DNA of 18,688 bases from Nitrososphaerota archaeon (GCA_005877345.1 VBPR01000024.1:2044-20731); one strand, 5' to 3'; counted from the stretch's first letter, positions 5,759 through 14,611 are shown. The notes: generated from the sequence alone by a model not told the origin. Made by a program: numbers and translations.

Positions 5759-6068
5759 CGGGAGGGCAAATAGTTTACGATATTCTGTATAATACTGCGC
5801 CATCATCTTCAGATGAGAGAACATATAGGTAACCATCTGGCCCATTTGTTTCAGTCGGTCTATTCTTGTTACAATATAAGATACTGTATTGGTTATACAT
5901 ACCAATCTGTTTATAAAGTAGAACCAACGAGAACCTTATTTCTTTATATCGGCTCCATTCCCTATACTTCTAGCTTGTGACAAAGTTAAGGAACCATGTT
6001 CACTTAAGTTACATTAGTCTATATAGAAAATTCTAATATCGCTTGTGATTTTATTATTCTTTTGTCTT
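5759..6068. other. Intergenic region containing repeat copy 2
   Basis: Besides the promoter-like repeat at 5877-5917, the reverse strand is open from a TTG at 5905 through 5759 and on through the hydrolase gene. The first ~50 codons lie outside the hydrolase gene and include MGQMVTYMFSHLKMMAQYY. Most of that long frame is antisense shadow. From 5920 to 6068 I see no feature. Confidence 0.4.
5877..5917. repeat. 41-bp repeat copy 2, promoter-like, facing the hydrolase gene
   Basis: It matches 4465-4505 with three mismatches. On the reverse strand it reads TTTATAAA (5910-5917), followed by the better dyad ATTGGT (5888-5893)/ACCAAT (5901-5906). No well-supported gene lies just downstream on that strand, so a transcript from it would run antisense into the broken hydrolase gene. 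Confidence 0.6.
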
Positions 6069-6378
6069 TTAATCTTCGCCACTCGTTGATTCACTTAAAT
6101 TCGGATTCTTTATTTCCTTTAGTAATACTTTAAGCTCCTTCGACAAGTGCTAAGGTTAGAGTTAGAGGATTTATAATTTTTCTTTAATTGCTGATCTCTT
6201 GGCCACGTTGACTCCTTGACTATTTTCCAGTAGCTGAATCACGTCCGTTATGTATTATGGCTTTTTTATAACACTCTATTTCCTTCTGGAAACCTGGCAT
6301 AAAGTCTGGCTCTAGTTTGGAAAAGTCAATCTTTTTTTGTCGGATCCAATCGGGATTTATTTCAAATGTGCTGGACAT
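6069..6378 (-). pseudogene. Decayed small gene, one frameshift and several stops
   Basis: The reverse strand starts with an ATG at 6378: MSSTFEINPDWIRQKKIDFS, then KLEPDFMPGFQKEIECYKKA and HNGRD, stopping at TAG 6220-6222. A second frame overlaps from 6245 with DVIQLLENSQGVNVAKRSAI up to TAA at 6171-6173. After three more stops in that same second frame (about 6150-6164) it resumes with SKELKVLLKEIKNPNLSES to TAA 6069-6071. The three pieces together look like one helical protein of about 100 residues broken by a one-base slip near 6245 and a damaged CTCTAA-repeat segment near 6150-6170. The first piece alone (52 aa) might still be expressed. Family not recognised. Confidence 0.5.
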
Positions 6379-6433
6379 TTTTAATACTAACTGTATCTAA
6401 AGTTTGGTATTAAATAAATGGATTGGCTCATCA

Positions 6434-6721
6434 CTACTTGACCTGATGTTCAGAAACTGATACTGATACTGGACCAGGACCATACTTTACGACGTGTTTG
6501 TCACAGTACTTTTCAATTAATTGGAAACCATTATAGTCGTATGAAACCATTTTCGTAGCCATTTCAAAACAACAAGAACAAAGTCGAGTTTTTCTTATAC
6601 GTTTGAATTCATCAGTGAGTGGATTCAGTTTGTCTAAATCTGCGTTTGCGTCTTTTGGAATATCTGTAATAACTGATTTATGTTTATACCTTTTTTTATG
6701 TTTATTTTTTTGCTCAAGCAT
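6434..6721 (-). CDS. Small Cys/His protein, probable zinc binding, 95 aa
   Basis: The ATG is at 6721. The N-terminus is Lys/His-rich (KNKHKKRYKHKS) and probably disordered. The conserved-looking core is LCSCCFEMATKMVSYDYNG followed by LIEKYCDKHV. Candidate zinc ligands are C48, C50 or C51, C73 and H76. The C-terminus is short and Val/Ser-rich. I recall similar CSCC...CDKH proteins in Thaumarchaeota but none with a known function. It shares strand with the decayed gene 55 nt downstream. Confidence 0.65.
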   Translation of the reverse strand: MLEQKNKHKKRYKHKSVITDIPKDANADLDKLNPLTDEFKRIRKTRLCSCCFEMATKMVSYDYNGFQLIEKYCDKHVVKYGPGPVSVSVSEHQVK

Positions 6722-6964
6722 TTTCGTTACCTATTTGAAAGGACATTTTATTTTACCTGTTTAGTAAAATATTCGACGAGAAATACGGCGACAAATGGCC
6801 TAGACTTAAAAAATTTTATCCACTCCTCCAATACTCCTGCTTCCTTCTATTGATCATCAATGAAACAAATTGTTACACTATTACGGAAATTACACTAATA
6901 TGGAGAATATCACCCGCTATATGCATAACCAGGATTCTAACAAAGAATCTATCTACTATCTCTG

Positions 6965-7441
6965 TTATTCAGTTCGATCCGAATGAGTCACAGAAACAAT
7001 TTCTCTATTTATGAAATCATGGAAAGCCGGATCAAACCATTTTTCCATTTCAATAGTCTTTTGCCATATTTCCTTTAATGCTCCTTGCTTGAATGCACTT
7101 TTATACCATCGAACCCAACCAGTCCACTCATTGTCGTTTAATACTTTTCTCTGACGCATATGAAATGCGTGCGCAAACGTAAATAGAATATCGTAAGCAT
7201 ATGCTAATTCTGGTGACTCCGCATCTACCTTACTTAAAACCTTTGTCAGTTCAGGCCGCCCAATTAAGATCTCGACTTGTGTGTGCATTCTTTCCGCCAA
7301 ATCATTTAGAACCTTAGTTTCTATGTCTACTGACAGGCTCTGTGCTTGTTTTCTGGAGAAATATAGGATTACAAACAGTGTACCGATTAATGCGACCGCT
7401 TCTCCCATATTGAATATTTCTACTAAACCAATTTCAGACAT
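6965..7441 (-). CDS. Single-pass membrane hypothetical protein, 158 aa
   Basis: The ATG is at 7441. One transmembrane helix at about residues 12-28 (MGEAVALIGTLFVILYFS) follows a short acidic N-terminus. The rest is an alpha-helical cytoplasmic or external domain with a Trp-rich motif region (NEWTGWVRWYKSAFKQG, then IWQKTIEMEKWFDPAFHDF). Single-helix proteins with a similar EW-GW ... WFDP tail occur as unannotated archaeal and bacterial families, and I cannot assign a function. It is divergent from the coiled-coil protein at 7574 with a 132-nt intergenic region. Confidence 0.65.
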   Translation of the reverse strand: MSEIGLVEIFNMGEAVALIGTLFVILYFSRKQAQSLSVDIETKVLNDLAERMHTQVEILIGRPELTKVLSKVDAESPELAYAYDILFTFAHAFHMRQRKVLNDNEWTGWVRWYKSAFKQGALKEIWQKTIEMEKWFDPAFHDFINREIVSVTHSDRTE

Positions 7442-7573
7442 TATTAAGTAATGAAAAATTGTTATACAAATTGATTTCCGGTAATTTAGAATTTTGCCGC
7501 CTGCATTAAATTGAATATTGAAAGAAAGACTAATTAGGACTAAGTTTATCTTCAGTAAAGATATCTATTTTTT

Positions 7574-8431
7574 ATGAGAATCCCAAATAACGAAAATGAT
7601 GATTTTAGTAAGAAGTTAAATGGATACTATGCTGATATTGAGAATATTTACTTAGAAAGTATGAAACCACACCTTACCACAAGAGAGGTTGACGTAATGC
7701 TTCAAGATGGCACAATTACAAAATCTACTACTTTTGATCCTGAGTCTGTAATTGGATTTTACCAATCTTTTCTAAAAAATCTGAAAAACTGGGAAGTAAG
7801 CAATATACAGGAAACTACAGGGGAATCAAATCGAATCTATTGTCAAATTTCTACTATTCTGGATAATTATGCCATTAGAGGATACTTTGGAATACAGTTC
7901 AATGTTTTACCATACTATAAACCAGATAAACAAGTTATACAGATACAAAGGGAATTATTTGATATTTCAGTTAAGAATTCTACATTATTGGAATCAGCAG
8001 CAAATATTGGTAACAATGCTATAAAACAAGAATTAAAAAACATGGCACTTGATGAGTTAGAATTTGAAGATTTGTTTGAAAGGTTACTCCAAAATCAAGA
8101 ATTAATTGTCAGGCTAGAAGACAAAATAAAAAACGTTGAAAGATTATATCCAGAATTGGATGGAGCGGAGAAAAAGAAGAATTCCTTAATCTTGGGGCTA
8201 GATAACTTGATCATAAAGTTATATCAGATCTCTCCAACTTTGATTGATTACAATAGGCTTATGCAGGGCGAGGAAGGAATCATAGTCTATTTTGATATCG
8301 AGACTAAGGTTGACACGAAACGAAAAAATTCAAACAAATCAGTAAATATCGAGCGCATGAAATCTCCTACAAAGAAAAAGATATCTGAACTTTTCAAAGA
8401 AATTGACTCAGTACTAAGCAGACAACGCTGA
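7574..8431 (+). CDS. Hypothetical helical/coiled-coil protein, 285 aa
   Basis: The ATG at 7574 follows a T-rich tract. Residues 1-130 look like a mixed alpha/beta domain (FDPESVIGFYQSFLKNLKNW, then YFGIQFNVLPYYKPDKQV). Residues 145-220 are strongly helical and charged (ELEFEDLFERLLQNQELIVR), likely a coiled coil. A strand-like segment (GIIVYFDIETKV) and a basic tail (KRKNSNKS ... SPTKKKISEL) end the protein. No signal peptide, membrane segment or catalytic motif is seen. Family unrecognised. It precedes threonine ammonia-lyase on the same strand, 82 nt from that gene's ATG. Confidence 0.75.
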   Translation: MRIPNNENDDFSKKLNGYYADIENIYLESMKPHLTTREVDVMLQDGTITKSTTFDPESVIGFYQSFLKNLKNWEVSNIQETTGESNRIYCQISTILDNYAIRGYFGIQFNVLPYYKPDKQVIQIQRELFDISVKNSTLLESAANIGNNAIKQELKNMALDELEFEDLFERLLQNQELIVRLEDKIKNVERLYPELDGAEKKKNSLILGLDNLIIKLYQISPTLIDYNRLMQGEEGIIVYFDIETKVDTKRKNSNKSVNIERMKSPTKKKISELFKEIDSVLSRQR

Positions 8432-8513
8432 TAACTTCTCAATTTATGGTACAATAGAACAAAATTCATAAAATTGGTTGAATAAGGGTTATTCGTTGAA
8501 CAATCTTGGCAAG

Positions 8514-9743
8514 ATGTATGTGAAAGACAAAATTCCGTCAATAGAAGATATGTTCAGAGCGCAGAAATTAATGGACAAAGCAGATGTAAAAAAGACGCCA
8601 TTATCAAAATCAAACACATTTTCAACTACTGCAAGAACAAACATCTTCTTAAAATTTGAATCATTTCAAAAAACGGGTTCTTTTAAAGTTAGGGGAGCAT
8701 ACTCGAAAATTAATTCGCTTACAAACTACCAATGCAAATCTGGAGTTATTGCAGCTTCTGCAGGTAATCATGCCCAAGGAGTTGCTTATGCTGCGCACAA
8801 GAGAAATATCAAATGCAATATTGTAATGCCAAAAAATGCCTCTCCCGCAAAAGTCGCCGCTACGCGTTCTTATGGCGTAAATGTAATTCTTTCTGGAGGC
8901 ACATATGAGGAATCATGGAAAACAGCTGATTCAATGTCAAGAGAAAACGGATATTCAATTATTCACGCATTTGATGATCCAATTGTTATAGCGGGACAGG
9001 GGACTGTAGGCTTGGAATTAATGGAAGATTTGAACGATATTGACAAGATCTACATACCGCTTGGCGGTGGTGGGCTTGCATCAGGCGTATCTATTGCCAT
9101 TAAGACTAGAAGACCTAATGTCAAGATTATAGGAGTTGAATCTAACGAATTTCCTGCGATGAAAAAATCGATTGATGAAGGAAATCTATGTCATATTAAA
9201 GGTGGATTTTCGATTGCTGATGGTATTTCAGTCAAGTCTCCGGGTGAGCTTACGTTTGAAATTTGTTCAAAATATTTGGACGATGTTGTTACTATAGATG
9301 ATGTTTCTATTGTAGAGACTATGTTTATGCTTATGGAAAGGGAAAAGGTTGTAGTTGAACCTGCCGGGGCAGCAAGTCTAGCTTATGTTCTTTCTAATGG
9401 TAAAATAAAAAATAGTCAAAAGATAATTTCAATTCTTTCTGGAGGCAATATAGACATGTATCTATTAGGTCAAATAGTTTCAAAAGGATTAATGCAAATG
9501 GGAAGACTAGTTAAAATATTTATCCAATTGCCTGACAAACCAGGGGCCCTAAAAAGTGTTGTCGATAAGATAGCGGAGCTTAGCGTCAATATTGTCCAGG
9601 TTGAGCATGATCGTCTGAGTTCCAATGTTGCAGCAGGTTCTGCTGGAGTATACCTAAGTTTAGAACTAGAAAATGAAAAACATTCAAGAAAACTCTTGGA
9701 TTTTCTAAAGCAGGAAAAAATGGTTTTTAAGGTTGTACCTTAA
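8514..9743 (+). CDS. ilvA: Threonine ammonia-lyase (PLP) with C-terminal ACT domain
   Basis: The enzyme deaminates L-threonine to 2-oxobutanoate, the first step of isoleucine synthesis. I prefer the ATG at 8514 (409 aa); a TTG at 8478 would add 12 residues. From the ATG, the PLP lysine is K58 in GSFKVRGAY. The substrate loop SAGNHAQGVAYAA lies at about 82-94, and the phosphate-binding loop GGGGLASGV at about 184-192. The Ser-Gly-Gly near 309 (ILSGGNID) is the PLP ring-binding region. An ACT regulatory domain occupies about 332-409 (VKIFIQLPDKPGALKSV), as in the medium-length ACT-bearing form, and implies amino-acid control. It converges with HMG-CoA synthase, the two stop codons overlapping. 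Serine may also be a substrate. Confidence 0.93.
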   Translation: MYVKDKIPSIEDMFRAQKLMDKADVKKTPLSKSNTFSTTARTNIFLKFESFQKTGSFKVRGAYSKINSLTNYQCKSGVIAASAGNHAQGVAYAAHKRNIKCNIVMPKNASPAKVAATRSYGVNVILSGGTYEESWKTADSMSRENGYSIIHAFDDPIVIAGQGTVGLELMEDLNDIDKIYIPLGGGGLASGVSIAIKTRRPNVKIIGVESNEFPAMKKSIDEGNLCHIKGGFSIADGISVKSPGELTFEICSKYLDDVVTIDDVSIVETMFMLMEREKVVVEPAGAASLAYVLSNGKIKNSQKIISILSGGNIDMYLLGQIVSKGLMQMGRLVKIFIQLPDKPGALKSVVDKIAELSVNIVQVEHDRLSSNVAAGSAGVYLSLELENEKHSRKLLDFLKQEKMVFKVVP

Positions 9744-11164
9744 TTACAGTAACAATATTCTCTAAACCCAGCTTTATCCGCAGTAGAGCCACCAATCTTA
9801 ACCAAAATAAACTCGTTCTTGGCCCTTGCATAGGAGTCATTCAAATTTCTTTGATTTTCACGTAAAATTTGATACTCTTCCATAGATAATTTCTTACGAA
9901 ATCCAATTTCCTCTTCAAGATTCATATTCTTTACTATTTCCTGATAACTTGGTTGAATAACTCCACTGAAAACCATTGCACTGCTACCACTTCCATATGA
10001 TCCAAATCCGACTCTGCAGCCTTCGATGTCATGATGTTTTTTAAATTCATATTCAAGTAAACTCCTAAATCCCATATACATTGACGCTGTGTACAAGTTT
10101 CCTATGATGTTAGAAGCTTCGAGAGAGCTTGCCATCTTTTGCTCATAAACCTCATTGTAAAATGAGGTTTGCATGAATGCTTTTCTGAATTGTTCATCTG
10201 CCTTCATAAATTCCTTATCTGCTAAAATAGACTCTATAGTACCTCGACTATCATTTGGAACGGGTTCATGGAATCCTATCTCTTTAATGACATGTTGCCA
10301 TCGCGGAAGTGTTCTCCACTCATGTCTTAGCAAATATGCAAGTGCCTTTTCTCCCATTCTTCTATATGGTAAATGCACTGTAAACAAATCTATGTAATCT
10401 GTTATAGATTCCCCATCCTTAAGATGAATCAATCCTGTTCTCATTGCCTTCTCCTTATAGCTATCGAAAGCCTTTCTAACTTGTATTAAATATAATAAAT
10501 TGGAATATAACCCATTTACAAGTGGTGTCTCCTTTCCAAATGGCCTATAGAAATCATATTCATTCTTGATTATAGTTGACGTGACTTTTGGATCCAGTGC
10601 TAACAATCTGGGTTCTTCCTTTATTAGAAGTGCGACTGCTCCTGCTCCCTGTGTATACTCTCCTGCCGATCCAACATCGTATTTGGCTATGTCGGTTACA
10701 ACTACAATAGCAGCCTTATCATTATTTTCTTCCGCTCTAATCCAATTCGTGTTGTCATAAATTGCATAAGATCCACTCACACAGGCAAATTTACATTCGA
10801 TTCCTCCCGCATGCTCAAAAGAACTGTCACCGTATACTTGCTCCAACATACCTATAACAAATGAATTTAATGCTTTTGATTCGTCAATACTTGATTCAGT
10901 TGCTACATACACCCTACCGATATCATCCGGATGTAAGTTGTTCTTTTTCATTAGCTCAAGACATGCATTTGATGCCATACAAGCTGCATCCTGATTTGTG
11001 TCCACCATTGCCATCTTTTTTATTCCTATACCATGTTGTAGCTTTTGGGGATCAATTCCTCTTGCTTGAGCAAAATCTTTGTAGTCGAGGTAAAGTTTTG
11101 GAACGTATATAGCAAGATCGTCAATGCCAGCTGGCATGTTAATAGTTTTTCTCATAATAGACAT
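9740..11164 (-). CDS. hmgS: Hydroxymethylglutaryl-CoA synthase, long form
   Basis: The enzyme condenses acetyl-CoA with acetoacetyl-CoA to HMG-CoA, feeding the mevalonate pathway for archaeal lipids and quinone side chains. It has the thiolase-superfamily fold. Catalytic residues are visible: E90 (VYVATESSID), C128 (ECKFACVSGSYA) and H264 (VHLPYRRMGEKAL). At 474 aa it is longer than the ~350-aa enzyme of many euryarchaea and has the C-terminal extension seen in eukaryotic and some bacterial enzymes. The ATG is at 11164; a second Met at residue 4 is equally plausible. A TATA-like TAAAAATATA lies about 60 bp upstream. The C-terminus ends YCYCN. The gene ends against ilvA, tail to tail. Confidence 0.93.
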   Translation of the reverse strand: MSIMRKTINMPAGIDDLAIYVPKLYLDYKDFAQARGIDPQKLQHGIGIKKMAMVDTNQDAACMASNACLELMKKNNLHPDDIGRVYVATESSIDESKALNSFVIGMLEQVYGDSSFEHAGGIECKFACVSGSYAIYDNTNWIRAEENNDKAAIVVVTDIAKYDVGSAGEYTQGAGAVALLIKEEPRLLALDPKVTSTIIKNEYDFYRPFGKETPLVNGLYSNLLYLIQVRKAFDSYKEKAMRTGLIHLKDGESITDYIDLFTVHLPYRRMGEKALAYLLRHEWRTLPRWQHVIKEIGFHEPVPNDSRGTIESILADKEFMKADEQFRKAFMQTSFYNEVYEQKMASSLEASNIIGNLYTASMYMGFRSLLEYEFKKHHDIEGCRVGFGSYGSGSSAMVFSGVIQPSYQEIVKNMNLEEEIGFRKKLSMEEYQILRENQRNLNDSYARAKNEFILVKIGGSTADKAGFREYCYCN

Positions 11165-11420
11165 TTAAAGGTACTTGTTGATTTTCGACTCTAATTAAAA
11201 GAAATTCGATAGAAAAGTAGTATATTTTTAAGAAAATTATATTGTTTATCTCAAACAATCTATATCATTGTAAGGTAATCACGTGTTTTTCAATCCGATT
11301 GATAATAAGTATTCGGAGCCGTTCAAAAATATAATTCCAATATTTTTGCGTGTTATGAGACAAAACTGTAAGTTGCCTCTCGACCTTATTAATTAGAATT
11401 AGTTTCATCCAATGTTTTAC

Positions 11421-12542
11421 CTAATGAACTCGAATGGTATCGTAGAAATTATTACGTTCATGGGCCTGGAACCCAATTTGTTTAATTGCTGTAATAATTT
11501 TATCCGACGTTAATTCTGTAGATCTTGCTCCAGTTGCACTAACTACTTCTTCACCAATTAAGGTGCCTCCAAAATCATCTGCGCCATAAGTTAATGCAAG
11601 TTGAGCCATTCCTATACCATTTGTAAGCCATGAAGACTGGAGATGATCGATAAGTCCTGAAAAAACAATCCTAGATATTGCAATCATTTTTAGTAATTCT
11701 AGTCCACCTGAAGGATATTTTATCATCCCTTCTGCTTGCATTTTTGTATTATTTGGTTCAAAGCTCCATGGAATAAAAGACATGAAGCCGCCTGTCTTTT
11801 CCTGTAATTCTGCAATCTTTACCAAGTGTCTCCCACGTTGTTCGTAATCTTCCCCTGTACCGTACATCATCGTAGCCGAAGATTTAATGCCCAGTTCGTG
11901 GGCCTGCTTCATGATATTTAGCCATTCATCACTTTTTATTTTCAAGGGACTAATTCTTGATTTTACATCATCATCAAGAATTTCAGCGCCAGCACCAGGC
12001 AATGTGTCCAAGCCTGCTTCTTTCAATCTAGAGAGTACTTCCTTCGTGTTGCTTCTTTCTACCTTGGAAATAGTATCAATTTCAGAGGCTGAAAGTCCAT
12101 GAATAGCAACGTCAGGACATTTCTCCTTTATTGTTTTGAAAGCTTCTTCGTAATACTCTATCCTCAGATCTGGATTGTGACCGCCTTGCATCAAGACCTG
12201 ACTTATTCCGAATTGATCCCTTGCTTTTGCGACCCTTTTTACAACATCATCTACAGATAATGTATATCCCTCAGAATCTCCAGGAGCTCTGTAAAAAGCA
12301 CAGAACTTGCAATATGTTATGCATACGTTAGTATAATTTAGAATAATGTTGTTTACGAACGTCGCAACTTTACCAAATATCTTTTCTCTTAATATATTTC
12401 CAATGATTCCTAGAGCATAGGGATTGTCAGATCTTAATAAACGGATACAATCGTTTAACGCAAGCCTTTTTCCATGCAACACTTGATCAAGAATATCACT
12501 TATATCAGATTTCTGGATCAACTCTTGTACAAAGAAGCTCAT
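11421..12542 (-). CDS. mqnC: Cyclic dehypoxanthinyl futalosine synthase, radical SAM
   Basis: It closes the futalosine-derived ring in the alternative menaquinone pathway. The radical-SAM motif CITYCKFC gives cluster cysteines C74, C78 and C81 after the LNYTN strand. The following QVLMQGGHNPDLRIEYYEE, LDTLPGAGAEIL and TYGADDFGGTLIGEEVVSA segments match MqnC rather than MqnE or CofH. Length 373 aa is normal. The ATG is at 12542. The reverse strand has an AATAAATAT box (12569-12577) about 30 bp upstream, so the leader is short. It lies head-to-head with mqnE (97-bp gap), which is a visible paralogue over its full length. Confidence 0.9.
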   Translation of the reverse strand: MSFFVQELIQKSDISDILDQVLHGKRLALNDCIRLLRSDNPYALGIIGNILREKIFGKVATFVNNIILNYTNVCITYCKFCAFYRAPGDSEGYTLSVDDVVKRVAKARDQFGISQVLMQGGHNPDLRIEYYEEAFKTIKEKCPDVAIHGLSASEIDTISKVERSNTKEVLSRLKEAGLDTLPGAGAEILDDDVKSRISPLKIKSDEWLNIMKQAHELGIKSSATMMYGTGEDYEQRGRHLVKIAELQEKTGGFMSFIPWSFEPNNTKMQAEGMIKYPSGGLELLKMIAISRIVFSGLIDHLQSSWLTNGIGMAQLALTYGADDFGGTLIGEEVVSATGARSTELTSDKIITAIKQIGFQAHERNNFYDTIRVH

Positions 12543-12604
12543 GAACTAATTCATGACGAATGCCAACGATATTTATTCTTTACAAACGTTGTCAAAAAGG
12601 TGAA

Positions 12605-12614
12605 GATTTTATAG
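12605..12614 (+). promoter_or_regulatory. TATA-like element of mqnE
   Basis: GATTTTATAG at 12605-12614 lies about 30 bp before the TTG at 12640. This supports a leaderless start at that TTG, since no ATG or GTG is in frame nearby. Confidence 0.45.
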
Positions 12615-12639
12615 CCGATATGGACATCATCTAAACAAT

Positions 12640-13731
12640 TTGTTACAAAGTATTGCAGGTAGTTCAAACGCTCTAGAGAAAGTTATTGATGGTGAAGAAT
12701 TATCATTCAATGATGGTCTAGAATTAATTAATAATGAAAATGTCTTCGTTTTGGGCGCCGCAGCAAATTTGATAAAAAAAAAACTAACTGGTAACATAAT
12801 AACATTTGTTGCTTCATACTATCTGAACTATACAAATATTTGTGCGGCAAGTTGTCCGCTTTGTGCTTTTTACAGAAAAGGAACTGAATCTGATTCATAT
12901 ACACTGACACTCGAACAGATACTGACAAGAGCGAAAATAGCGATAAACGAAATGAAGGCAACAGAACTTCATATCGTCGGGGGCTTCCATCCAAAATTAG
13001 GACTTGACTATTATGAAAAGATGATAAGGGAAATTAAGAAAGAATTTCCATCAGTCACAGTTAAAGCACTTACACCAGCCGAAATTCACTTTATTTCTCA
13101 TATTACGAGAAATTCAGTAAAAGAAGTACTCTCTAGATTAAAAGACGCAGGACTTGATGCCTTACCTGGAGGAGGGGCAGAAATATTCAGTAAAGACGTA
13201 AGGGATATTATCGTGAGGGGCAAATGTTCTGGGGATGAATGGCTAAAGACTGCAGGAATCGCACATGAGATGGGAATACGATCAAATTGTACCATGCTAT
13301 TTGGTCATATAGAAAAACCACAACATGTTATAGATCATTTAATTAAAGTACGCGAATTACAAAAGAAAACGGGAGGTTTTATTACATTCATACCATTGAA
13401 GTTTAGCTTGGACAATACAGAACTTGAACAAAAAGGACTAATTGAAAATGAAAGTTCTTCAATATATGATATGAAAGTAATTGCTTTATCAAGACTCATG
13501 CTGGCTAATGCGATGAAAAATATTTCAGTATATTGGGTTGCACTAGGAAAAAAATTAGCTCAAGTTGCACTATCATATGGAGGGAATGACCTTGTTGGTA
13601 CCGCCTTTTCAGAAGAAATTTTTAAGGCTGCGGGGAAGATCACAGGGACCACAATTCAGGAATTAGTTTCACTGATTAAAGATGCAAAATATATTCCCTT
13701 ACAAAGAGACACATTTTTCAATATTTTATAA
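12640..13731 (+). CDS. mqnE: Aminofutalosine synthase, radical SAM
   Basis: It joins the enolpyruvyl-benzoate product of MqnA with an adenosyl radical to give aminofutalosine. The cluster motif CAASCPLC supplies C68, C72 and C75. MqnE hallmarks follow: LHIVGGFHPKLGLDYYEKM, VKALTPAEIHF, LPGGGAEIF and NCTMLFGHIEKP. Length 363 aa is usual. The start is TTG at 12640, supported by TATA spacing. The N-terminal helix segment (ALEKVIDGEELSFNDGLELI) aligns with that of MqnC, showing common ancestry. MqnE and MqnC together with the convergent MqnD make a near-complete futalosine set here; mqnA and mqnB are not in the window. Confidence 0.9.
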   Translation: MLQSIAGSSNALEKVIDGEELSFNDGLELINNENVFVLGAAANLIKKKLTGNIITFVASYYLNYTNICAASCPLCAFYRKGTESDSYTLTLEQILTRAKIAINEMKATELHIVGGFHPKLGLDYYEKMIREIKKEFPSVTVKALTPAEIHFISHITRNSVKEVLSRLKDAGLDALPGGGAEIFSKDVRDIIVRGKCSGDEWLKTAGIAHEMGIRSNCTMLFGHIEKPQHVIDHLIKVRELQKKTGGFITFIPLKFSLDNTELEQKGLIENESSSIYDMKVIALSRLMLANAMKNISVYWVALGKKLAQVALSYGGNDLVGTAFSEEIFKAAGKITGTTIQELVSLIKDAKYIPLQRDTFFNIL

Positions 13732-13753
13732 CGTTCTAAATGACTATAAGTGA

Positions 13754-14611
13754 CTAGTGATATTGTTGAATTTTTTGACTGTTACTATCTACAAATAACA
13801 ATTCATCATATGAGAGAATATTGCTACTCTTAGCCTTTTGTAGCATAGTTATTATAGAATCCTTTCCTACTTGATCCATATTGATAGTAAGATCATTTAC
13901 ATACATCTTGACAAATTTTTCAATTAGCGATTTGGGATTTCCTCTACCAAATTGCATCGAATATTCTAATGCATCATCTATATTTTTAAGCCCGTATTCT
14001 ATAGAACTCTTGAATAGCTCATCAAACTCAATTATTTCCTTAATCGTTAGGGAACGTTTACTTATAACGTTGATTCCAAGGGGAACAGGCATGCCATTGG
14101 TAAGATTGTGCCACCATTGTCCAAGGTCCAATATTTTCTGGAATTCATCTGTAAGTGAAATTTGTGCTTCATGAATAATTAGGCCAGCATCTACCAGGCC
14201 AGATGAAACATGCTTTGGTATTTCATTAAAGATGATTTCAACACCATTGAAATTTCCTATGGCCAGATTTAGCAGTAAATTTGCAGATGTCATTTTTCCT
14301 GGAATTCCGATCTTATACTTATGCAACTGTTTCAATTCGATATTCTTTTTTGAAATCACAATAGGACCATAATTGATCCCGAAACTTCCACCACTGTTCA
14401 AAATGACGTAATCTTTAATGAATGCATAAGCGTGAGCTGAAATCGCAGTGACGTCTAATTCATGATTAATTGCACGCTTGTTTAGCTTCTCAATATCTTC
14501 AATAACATGTTCTATTTGGAGATATGGCGACTTAATGTTACCGGAGGCAATGCCATAAAACATAAAAGCATCGTCCGCATCAGGGGTGTGTCCCAGTGTT
14601 ACATGTTTCAT
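13754..14611 (-). CDS. mqnD: 1,4-dihydroxy-6-naphthoate synthase
   Basis: It converts cyclic dehypoxanthinyl futalosine, the product of MqnC, to 1,4-dihydroxy-6-naphthoate, the menaquinone ring precursor. The fold resembles periplasmic binding proteins. The N-terminal TPDADDAFMFYGIASGNI motif is typical of MqnD. It is followed by DVTAISAHAYAFI, GGSFGINYGPIVIS, KYKIGIPGKMTSANLLL and DAGLIIHEAQISL (the catalytic His region). Then comes WWHNLTNGMPVPLGINVISK. Length 285 aa is normal. MqnA is a related fold, but the PDADDAF motif and the IHEAQ region favour MqnD. The ATG is at 14611. The gene is tail-to-tail with mqnE, 22 nt between the ends. Confidence 0.88.
   Translation of the reverse strand: MKHVTLGHTPDADDAFMFYGIASGNIKSPYLQIEHVIEDIEKLNKRAINHELDVTAISAHAYAFIKDYVILNSGGSFGINYGPIVISKKNIELKQLHKYKIGIPGKMTSANLLLNLAIGNFNGVEIIFNEIPKHVSSGLVDAGLIIHEAQISLTDEFQKILDLGQWWHNLTNGMPVPLGINVISKRSLTIKEIIEFDELFKSSIEYGLKNIDDALEYSMQFGRGNPKSLIEKFVKMYVNDLTINMDQVGKDSIITMLQKAKSSNILSYDELLFVDSNSQKIQQYH

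Noticed and set aside
5375..5905. Reverse 176-codon frame starting inside repeat copy 2
   Set aside because: About 130 codons are antisense to the hydrolase gene, whose forward motifs are clear. Only the first ~50 codons could be independent, and they show no recognised domain. The repeat may drive a transcript there, but a protein is not supported.
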